64,000 bases of DNA from Bilophila sp964538355 (GTDB lineage Bacteria > Desulfobacterota > Desulfovibrionia > Desulfovibrionales > Desulfovibrionaceae). The notes below the pieces were generated by a model, which was not told the DNA's origin, did not search any database, and saw only the letters and a list, made by a program, of their open reading frames with translations. Shown here in pieces: positions 58,089-64,000 of this stretch (position 1 is the first letter of the stretch; every line of letters starts with the position of its first letter). Location of the stretch: contig CAZIFC010000004.1 of assembly GCA_964538355.1 (NCBI GenBank), positions 62,001 through 126,000 on the forward strand. The letters run 5' to 3'. A program made the position numbers and the translations under genes.

Positions 58089-58717
58089 CAGCTTTCTCCA
58101 CGGCAGGAAAACACGATACGGATACTCTCGGACGAGTAATGGCTTTCCGACTTGAGCGGCCTCCCGGACCTATGCCCGGTACCCGACACGCGGAACAATC
58201 CGTCATGGCCAGCGACCTGAATACGGGAAAGGACGCTGTTGCCCGCAAGAGACTGGTTCAAGTAGGGCGTCTTCTTCCATTTTCCGTAAAAATCCGTACT
58301 CAGGGCAGGAATCCCGGCATGGGGCACAAACGTTTTGCACTGCCCCGGTGTTCCCGTGTACGGCAGGATGACCTCGACCTTTCCGTCAGCAAGCACGGTC
58401 ACTTTTGGCTCTCCAACGGTCCCTTCCGCCGGAGCCGTCCCCTGCGTAAAGGGGGTCCACGGCGACGGGGCAGGCGCAGGCTCTGGAGCCGGAGGAGCCG
58501 ATGGTTCAGGCTCTGCCGGCATTGTGGCGGGCAGCCGCGCCACAGGGATCTGCTGCATGTGCGTCCTGGACGTAAAAAGGAAGGCAAGCAGGTTTCCCGC
58601 CGTTTCCGTTTTGGTGGTTTTGCCCACCACTATGCTCATGCAAAGCACAAGCACCAGCCAGATGCCGAGCATGATGCGGCACGCAACACGGAGTGAGGGT
58701 CTTCGGCTACCATACAT
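58088..58717 (-). CDS. Unrecognised single-pass membrane protein in the T6SS operon
   Basis: A 209-aa protein. A positively charged N-terminus (MYGSRRPSLR) leads to one membrane helix (~12-31), a Pro/Ala/Glu-rich stretch (~62-95), and a ~110-residue periplasmic part with KVTVLADGKVEVILPYTG and GHDGLFRVSGTGHRSG, likely beta-rich. There is no lipobox, so it is not a TssJ lipoprotein. It overlaps tssM by 11 bases and tssE by one, so it is firmly part of the operon. A role in the TssJLM membrane complex, or as its periplasmic anchor, is inference. Confidence 0.8.
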   Translation of the reverse strand: MYGSRRPSLRVACRIMLGIWLVLVLCMSIVVGKTTKTETAGNLLAFLFTSRTHMQQIPVARLPATMPAEPEPSAPPAPEPAPAPSPWTPFTQGTAPAEGTVGEPKVTVLADGKVEVILPYTGTPGQCKTFVPHAGIPALSTDFYGKWKKTPYLNQSLAGNSVLSRIQVAGHDGLFRVSGTGHRSGRPLKSESHYSSESIRIVFSCRGES

Positions 58718-61700
58718 ATGTTATCCGATCCTGTAGGGTGGGGGCAGTGTTGTTTTTGCGCTCAAGGACATCGGCGATGTTGTCCGGGAGCAGGCGGACC
58801 GTAATCGTCTCGATCGACGCGGCCGCAAGCTTTTCTGCTTGGTCGGGGAAATCCGCCGCAGTGAACTGCCGCTCTCCGTACTGGAATTCCTCCAGAAACG
58901 CATCAAACCCGGCATACGAACGGCTCAGCGTAAACGAAGGAAACACGATATTCAGACGCGTTTCTCCGCACTGTGCGACGGAATACTCAAAGAGCTGCTC
59001 CTGCGGGTAGTTGCGGTTGGTCAACTGCATCTTTTTCCCCGGGCACTGGAGCGAAACGGTGGTCGCGTCGGGACGCTGCCTGGCTTCAACGTTCACCAGC
59101 GTCGGCTGTGAACGCAGCAGCACGGTATAGGTATCCCGGGGAGGGGTGCTGTTGACGGATTCGGCCCTGCTTAGCGATTGCAAAAAGTCCGCCGTGAAGG
59201 GGAAGTTCATCGCCCCCCACGAAGCGGCTGCAAGATTGCTCCCCTGCCGCTTGAGGAAAGGCTTGAGCCGTGCATTCATGAACCCGATCACAATGCCCTT
59301 TTCTCCGTACATGGCCTCGATGTCCTGAGAGCGGTACAGGTAGGTGGGATTGCTGAGGACTTCGTTTTCCCACAACCGCTGAAGCTCTCGGGCGGACTGC
59401 ACGGTGACACCCTGCGCCAACAGATCCAGCATGCCCCTCAAAAGCGTCTGCCCCGGATTGTCCGTCTTGCCGCCAATGGATTTCAATGCCTTGTTCAGAT
59501 GCTTTTCAGCCAGCGTAAACGGGCTTTGCGTCAGATCGCCCGCCTCTCCCATACTGTAGTGGGTTGCGGCAAGAGGAAGCGTCTGTACCGGAGAGGCAAG
59601 CAGGTGCATGATTTCAAGAAGCTGGTCATAATACTGGCGCAGCTCGGGGATGCCCCGGAAAACATCTCGCAGGTGTTTGGTATCCTTTGTATTGTCTCTA
59701 AGGATAGCCAGTGTTTCCGGCGAAGCGTTGATCAGGGAAAGCACGGTATTCCACAAGGTGAGCGAGTTGTCTTCCGCCGTCAGGAGCGCGAGCGAGGACA
59801 TGGCGTCCGCAAGCTCTACGTTATCGATCCAGTCAGCCCCCTTCCCGTGCTTTGAAAGCGGCTGCAACTCGGCGGACAAGCGGTGCAACAACAGAACCTG
59901 CGGCATCTGGGCCACGGAATCCATATCCGCATAGGGAAGAAAGACATCGCCCTGCAACAGGTCGAGGTTCATGGCATTGGATTTGATAACAAAGTTATGC
60001 CATGCCTCGGCATATTCACGGTAGTAGGCATCCAGAAAATGCTGGATATCCTGCTTTACAGAGGCGTTGCCGCCGCTGATCTGCAAGACGTCCTCCAGTG
60101 TCTCCTGAAGTTTTGCGTGGCCGAACACCGTATATTTGGTGGGGACGCACACATCGGCCTCGGGAGTCCTGAGCAGGTGGGGCCAGAACTGCGACAGGCA
60201 GATGCGCGACGCCGGGGAAAATTCTCCGATATTGTCGGCAATAACCGAAAGCATGTTCCCGCCGTTGGAAGACAGGCTATAGGCCATCAGCTGCTGGAGG
60301 TCTTGCAGCAGCACCTCAAGCTGGGCGTTGTTCTCCGTCCAGTCAAGGGCGGTCTGCATAAGTTCGGTATTGAGCGGAGTCCACTTCTTTTCATTAAAGG
60401 CGGTCAGCGGATAGATTTCGTTCCGCACGCCGGCCGTGCTCCCGGTGGTCACGCGCTCCGCAACATTGGCGCAGAGCCAACGCAGCTGGCGGGCAATATC
60501 CAGCTCTTGGCTGAGGACATATTTCTTGTTCTTCTTTGTCAGAAAAACCCGCACATGATCGAGAGAAGGCAGCAACAGCTGCTTGTAGCTATCCTGAACA
60601 AAACGCGTTTTGACTTTGCGTTCCACAAAGCCAATCATATCCTGCCCCAATGTGGGAAGGTACCATGAAGTCCGTGCATGCTCCAGATAGCGTGCGTAGG
60701 TCATGCGTTCGTACAGCTCGTTGATGCTGTCGACGTGGCTCAGCTCATCAAGCGTTGCCTGAGGCGTTGTCAAAACATAATGCTGGTACAGCGTGCTTGC
60801 GCCCAATATGCCGCACACGAACAACAGGAGCAGAAGCCACGCCCCCATCAGCATCCCCTTTGTAGAGGCATACAGGGAAAAGCGGCTATTGAGCCGCTCG
60901 ATGGGCTGGGTTTCGGCCGGAAGAACCTTTGTCAGCAGCTCGCTCAAAAAACGGGGACGCGGAGACTCCTTGCGAAGCATGCTGGACTCGGCCTGCGGGG
61001 TACAGGGCAGGAGCGGCAAGGGCAGCTCCGCCGCCGAAGCCTCAGGGCCGGCATTGGCGGCAGCACGTTTCTCCTCTGCCGCGAAACCCGCAACCTCGCC
61101 AAGCGGACGGGAAAAGGAAAAGAAGATGCCGCGGAGCAAAGGAACCGCCTGATGCGGAACAGGGGTAAAAACCTGCTCGAGGACATCTTCGAGGCATTCG
61201 CCTATACGGGGAAGCTCCTCAAGGGCAGCCAGCTCGTCTCCGTGCGGCGGGATGCCGTCCACTGCGGCAGTGCGTATTGCCCCGGTCAGGCTTTTGACCG
61301 CCCTCTCAAGGGCATATCGGCCATAATCCGCCTCGGCTTCCTCCATAAGGCAGCCCAGAGGCCTTTCAGTCACCGAGCCGGGCAGCCGTTCTCCCAGTTC
61401 AGCCATGCCCGGAAGGGTTTCGAGATCCTGAACAAGAACGTACACGGGAAAACGGCGGCCCAGAGCCAGCATCACCTGCTGGGCACGATCACGAAATTCC
61501 CGGCCCTGTTCCCGGCGTTTTTCCGTGCTCCATTGCCGGAGATCACGGGAGGATACGATCAGCATCAATCCCCGGAGCGACATCTTGCGCCGCTCATTCA
61601 CCAGCAAGGTGAGGAACGACTCCCAAACGCCGCACTCCAGCGACGCCGCTGTCCTCAGGATGATTGCCCCTGAAAGGAAATGCCAGCCGACGGGAGCCTG

Positions 61701-62132
61701 AGCCTTGTGCTCGGGGATATTGCGCCCAAAGGCGTCAAACAGCGGCGTGCCGCCGGTGGCGTCCAGAGCCAGATACCACGGCTGGCTGTAGCGGGGATGG
61801 GCCTTGGCCCGAAGCGGGGACGCATCAAGGACATGCAGGCCGCGCCGCCAGACATCGTACAGGCTGTTGAAGCCCCCCTCCCCACCGGATTCCTGCTGCC
61901 GCTGTTCGGACAGCACGCGCTTGACGAAAGCCTGTTTGTTGCGCCAGCGGAACAGGGTCCTCAGGCCGAAAAACAACAACACCAGCCCCAGCAGCCCGAC
62001 CATGATCACCGCTCCGGTAAGCAGCGGCCAGTTCTGCCACCACGCCAGTGCCGTCAAAGCCGCAAGGATGGCCCCCGCCAAGAGAACAAGCATGAAATAT
62101 CCGAGGAACTTCATCAAAACACGCATTGGCAT
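58707..62132 (-). CDS. tssM: T6SS membrane-complex protein TssM (IcmF)
   Basis: A 1141-aa protein, of usual length. Membrane helices are at ~8-30, ~40-60 and ~432-455, with a cytoplasmic part between the last two and a large periplasmic domain after them, ending with the IcmF C-terminal beta domain (FPSFTLSRSYAGFDAFLEEF). After PWYLAL (119-124) the usual P-loop GPxGxGKT is replaced by DATGGTPLF, so NTP binding is unlikely. AAGG is better spaced for the ATG at 62126 than for that at 62132. It forms the transmembrane channel with TssL and TssJ. Confidence 0.95.
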   Translation of the reverse strand: MPMRVLMKFLGYFMLVLLAGAILAALTALAWWQNWPLLTGAVIMVGLLGLVLLFFGLRTLFRWRNKQAFVKRVLSEQRQQESGGEGGFNSLYDVWRRGLHVLDASPLRAKAHPRYSQPWYLALDATGGTPLFDAFGRNIPEHKAQAPVGWHFLSGAIILRTAASLECGVWESFLTLLVNERRKMSLRGLMLIVSSRDLRQWSTEKRREQGREFRDRAQQVMLALGRRFPVYVLVQDLETLPGMAELGERLPGSVTERPLGCLMEEAEADYGRYALERAVKSLTGAIRTAAVDGIPPHGDELAALEELPRIGECLEDVLEQVFTPVPHQAVPLLRGIFFSFSRPLGEVAGFAAEEKRAAANAGPEASAAELPLPLLPCTPQAESSMLRKESPRPRFLSELLTKVLPAETQPIERLNSRFSLYASTKGMLMGAWLLLLLFVCGILGASTLYQHYVLTTPQATLDELSHVDSINELYERMTYARYLEHARTSWYLPTLGQDMIGFVERKVKTRFVQDSYKQLLLPSLDHVRVFLTKKNKKYVLSQELDIARQLRWLCANVAERVTTGSTAGVRNEIYPLTAFNEKKWTPLNTELMQTALDWTENNAQLEVLLQDLQQLMAYSLSSNGGNMLSVIADNIGEFSPASRICLSQFWPHLLRTPEADVCVPTKYTVFGHAKLQETLEDVLQISGGNASVKQDIQHFLDAYYREYAEAWHNFVIKSNAMNLDLLQGDVFLPYADMDSVAQMPQVLLLHRLSAELQPLSKHGKGADWIDNVELADAMSSLALLTAEDNSLTLWNTVLSLINASPETLAILRDNTKDTKHLRDVFRGIPELRQYYDQLLEIMHLLASPVQTLPLAATHYSMGEAGDLTQSPFTLAEKHLNKALKSIGGKTDNPGQTLLRGMLDLLAQGVTVQSARELQRLWENEVLSNPTYLYRSQDIEAMYGEKGIVIGFMNARLKPFLKRQGSNLAAASWGAMNFPFTADFLQSLSRAESVNSTPPRDTYTVLLRSQPTLVNVEARQRPDATTVSLQCPGKKMQLTNRNYPQEQLFEYSVAQCGETRLNIVFPSFTLSRSYAGFDAFLEEFQYGERQFTAADFPDQAEKLAAASIETITVRLLPDNIADVLERKNNTAPTLQDRITYVW

Positions 62133-62136
62133 CGCC

Positions 62137-62910
62137 TTATGTTAGCACTTCATCAAGGGGGAGATTGGCCAGAATGTCAGCACAATACAATCCAAAAACA
62201 AGGCATGCCAGCAAGGGGACAAGCACATAGAGAAGCGGCTCGACAAAATCCAGCGTCGCCGCCAGAGGCTTGGGCTTGCATTCCCTGGACAAGGCAAGCG
62301 GTTCTTCCGAAGCGGACAAGAACTGTCCGGCAGCCTTGCGCAGGGCGCGAAGCTCCTCGGGCTTGTCAAAGCAGCACCCGCTGAAACCGTAGACGAGGCA
62401 CAGCGCGTACACCCGCAGCACCTGTACTTCCTCATCGGGCAGATCAAGTGCCGCGGCCCGCTCGAAAGCAGGGGCAAGGCCACCGGTTTCGGCCAAGGCA
62501 ACAGGCTGGAGGGACAAGGACGCCTCTTGCGGCTGCCCCTCCAGCAAGCAGGCGAGCCGGGCATTCAGGTCGTCAAAAAAGCGGGTTCCGGCGGCTGACG
62601 TTGCAAAATAAAAGGACTGGAGGCTCAACGCCATCCACCCGATGGCATCGGGACGGGGCGCGTTGAGCAGCAGCTCGTCAATCCATGCGTACACGGCAAA
62701 ACGGCAATATTCGCCGTTCTCTTTCCAGCTGAAGGACGAGAGGCCAGCGGAAGCCTCCCCGGAATACGGGAGGGCCCGTTCCTTGTCGGCAAGCCCCCGC
62801 AATACGCCCTGTACCTGTTCAAGCGGCGTTTCCAATCCGGCTTGCGTACCGGCAAAATGCAGGGCCTGGCTCATGAGCGGCTTGAAGCGATTGAGAATAT
62901 CCATGTGCAT
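62137..62910 (-). CDS. tssL: T6SS membrane-complex protein TssL (DotU/IcmH)
   Basis: A 257-aa protein with a cytoplasmic helical domain, carrying YAWIDELLL (~75) as in the DotU family, FYFATSAAGTRFFDDLNARL and LCLVYGFSG, and one membrane helix near the C-terminus (~223-245). It has no OmpA-like peptidoglycan-binding extension, so anchoring must come from another protein. Its ATG shares one base with the tssK stop; an ATG two codons later is an alternative. Confidence 0.95.
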   Translation of the reverse strand: MHMDILNRFKPLMSQALHFAGTQAGLETPLEQVQGVLRGLADKERALPYSGEASAGLSSFSWKENGEYCRFAVYAWIDELLLNAPRPDAIGWMALSLQSFYFATSAAGTRFFDDLNARLACLLEGQPQEASLSLQPVALAETGGLAPAFERAAALDLPDEEVQVLRVYALCLVYGFSGCCFDKPEELRALRKAAGQFLSASEEPLALSRECKPKPLAATLDFVEPLLYVLVPLLACLVFGLYCADILANLPLDEVLT

Positions 62911-64000
62911 TACCGTTGGATGACCGTCAGCTGTACAAGAAGATCTTCGGGAGCTTCAGGGAGAACAAAAGAGATGTCGCCCTGCTGAAGAATCTGACGC
63001 CAAAGCGGGTCCCCCTGATCTATCATATAATAAAGCGTATCCTGTCGGCGCGGCAGCCCCGCGGGAGGCTGATCCGCCGGAATCAGGCGGATGCCCGGCA
63101 ACGCCCGGGCCACAATCCCCGGCATGATTGCGGAAGGAGCGAGCTTTCCCAGCCGGGACACCAGCTCGTCCAGATTGGCCCGGTGTGAGCTGCGCAGCAA
63201 AAGCCAGTAGGCATAGCTGTTGCCGAGTGCGTGCTGCGGCATGACCGTCCCCAGACACCCGTTGCGCGGCTCAAGGATAAAGGTGAAGGCAGGCCCCACA
63301 ACAAACGTATCCACAAGGCGGGATATGATGCTGGCGGCGGCACTGAAACAGTCGTAAAGATTGTTGTGATCATAGGGCGGCAAGGCCCTTTCCCCCTGCG
63401 GCGTCTCGCCAAGCGGCGACAGCGAGGCCGAGAAGACCGACAGCTCCCCGACAAGCTGGCAAAGAGCCCCGTACACCCTCCACGGGTGCATGGACGGCGC
63501 ATTCAGAAGAAATTCCAGCGCGGGCGCGTTCCTGCTGAGAACACCCAGCAGGCAGAAAAGAGTTACCCCCTGAAGCGAGGAGATTCCAGAACCCCGGGCG
63601 TCTCCGGCCACGATTTTGTATTCTTCAAGCTGCTTGCTGCGCGAAAGGAGCGTGTCGCGGATATCGCGGGTCAGCGTATACAGGACAGGAGCCGCCGAGA
63701 GTTCGACACAGGGCGGCGTAAAGCGGCTCTCGCGCAGAACCCTGTCGCCGTCACGAATCAGCCGGGCCACCGGAATCTTGTACAGATCAGGGTGTTCGGC
63801 ATCAAAACTCAACCGCAGGTTGTAGCGCAGGGTCCGCACATCCACCCGTGGCCCGTTGCCGAGCAGATCAGGAATCTGATCCGGGTTCGTCGTCGTCGTG
63901 AACCGAGCGCGATCGGGGGCGGATTCCGGGGTATCCGTTTCAAAGACATTGCCGCCGGTATCCTTGAAGGGAGCAATCCCCAGACTGACCGTCAGGGGAT
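62910..64000 (-). CDS. tssK: T6SS baseplate-membrane adaptor TssK (partial)
   Basis: The C-terminal 363 residues; the frame stays open to the window edge, and TssK is usually ~440 aa, so some 80 residues are missing. It contains LRYNLRLSFDAEHPDLYKIPVARLIRD (in parts), a family-type FDAE...IPVA block, and a C-terminal domain with WRQILQQGDISFVLP. TssK trimers link the baseplate to the TssJLM membrane complex. tssK is the most promoter-proximal gene seen; tssF, tssG and tssJ may lie beyond the edge. Confidence 0.93.
   Translation of the reverse strand, partial: PLTVSLGIAPFKDTGGNVFETDTPESAPDRARFTTTTNPDQIPDLLGNGPRVDVRTLRYNLRLSFDAEHPDLYKIPVARLIRDGDRVLRESRFTPPCVELSAAPVLYTLTRDIRDTLLSRSKQLEEYKIVAGDARGSGISSLQGVTLFCLLGVLSRNAPALEFLLNAPSMHPWRVYGALCQLVGELSVFSASLSPLGETPQGERALPPYDHNNLYDCFSAAASIISRLVDTFVVGPAFTFILEPRNGCLGTVMPQHALGNSYAYWLLLRSSHRANLDELVSRLGKLAPSAIMPGIVARALPGIRLIPADQPPAGLPRRQDTLYYMIDQGDPLWRQILQQGDISFVLPEAPEDLLVQLTVIQR

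Noticed and set aside
1..64000. CRISPR arrays, tRNA or rRNA genes, insertion sequences, integrases, phage genes, selenocysteine-interrupted frames
   Set aside because: Looked for by eye on both strands; no regularly spaced repeats, cloverleaf-like genes, transposase motifs or genes broken by an in-frame TGA were found.

Overview
The window reads as chromosome of a Gram-negative, GC-rich sulfate- or sulfite-reducing deltaproteobacterium of the Desulfovibrionaceae (Desulfovibrio/Bilophila type). Support comes from a complete set of Tmc transmembrane redox complex genes, a type I tetraheme cytochrome c3, a YedF-type TusA/DsrE protein, KDO/LPS-export genes, fused ispDF and a type A RNase P RNA. 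The family is inferred from gene content; genus and species were not tested by any search. The GadB/GadC pair would fit a gut or mildly acidic habitat, but that is inference.

Layout. 1-6.4 kb: end of an unknown gene, an ArnT-like membrane protein, a small Cys-rich exported protein, a monosaccharide-type ABC importer (binding protein, ATPase, permease) and yedF. 6.4-7.1 kb: AT-rich intergenic region with a terminator that has no gene in front of it. 7.1-14.2 kb: tmcD-tmcC-tmcB-tmcA, a lone receiver protein, a receiver/PAS/kinase hybrid and cytochrome c3, a likely periplasm-to-cytoplasm electron-transfer locus with its own sensors. 14.6-19.6 kb: glutamate/GABA antiporter, glutamate decarboxylase, a 74-aa protein and a glutamate/dicarboxylate symporter. 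19.8-28.8 kb: housekeeping genes (ubiE/menG, SGNH hydrolase, ihfA, HIT protein, radical SAM enzyme, DEAD-box helicase, glycosyltransferase, cysK, dtd). 28.8-34.9 kb, minus strand: acyl-CoA ligase, ispDF, rnpB, zinc-ribbon protein, Nif3-like protein, purQ. 35.5-40.7 kb: pyrG-kdsA-kdsC-lptC-lptA-lptB, that is KDO synthesis and LPS transport. 40.7-43.2 kb: polar amino-acid ABC importer. 43.4-50.6 kb: gmhB, an orphan trpB behind a Trp-codon leader peptide and attenuator, an EamA transporter, gluQ, two poorly known proteins and a phenylacetate-CoA ligase. 50.7-64.0 kb, minus strand: a type VI secretion operon transcribed tssK-tssL-tssM-unknown-tssE-tssA-tssB-tssC-hcp-clpV, with tssK cut by the window edge.

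The most notable points are: a complete 1:2 / 2:3 / 3:4 attenuator with three consecutive Trp codons controlling a lone trpB; a T6SS whose TssM has lost its P-loop and whose operon carries an unrecognised single-pass membrane protein between tssM and tssE; an internal terminator after hcp; and a possible small RNA ending at the terminator near 6.8 kb. No CRISPR array, tRNA, rRNA operon, transposase or integrase was seen.
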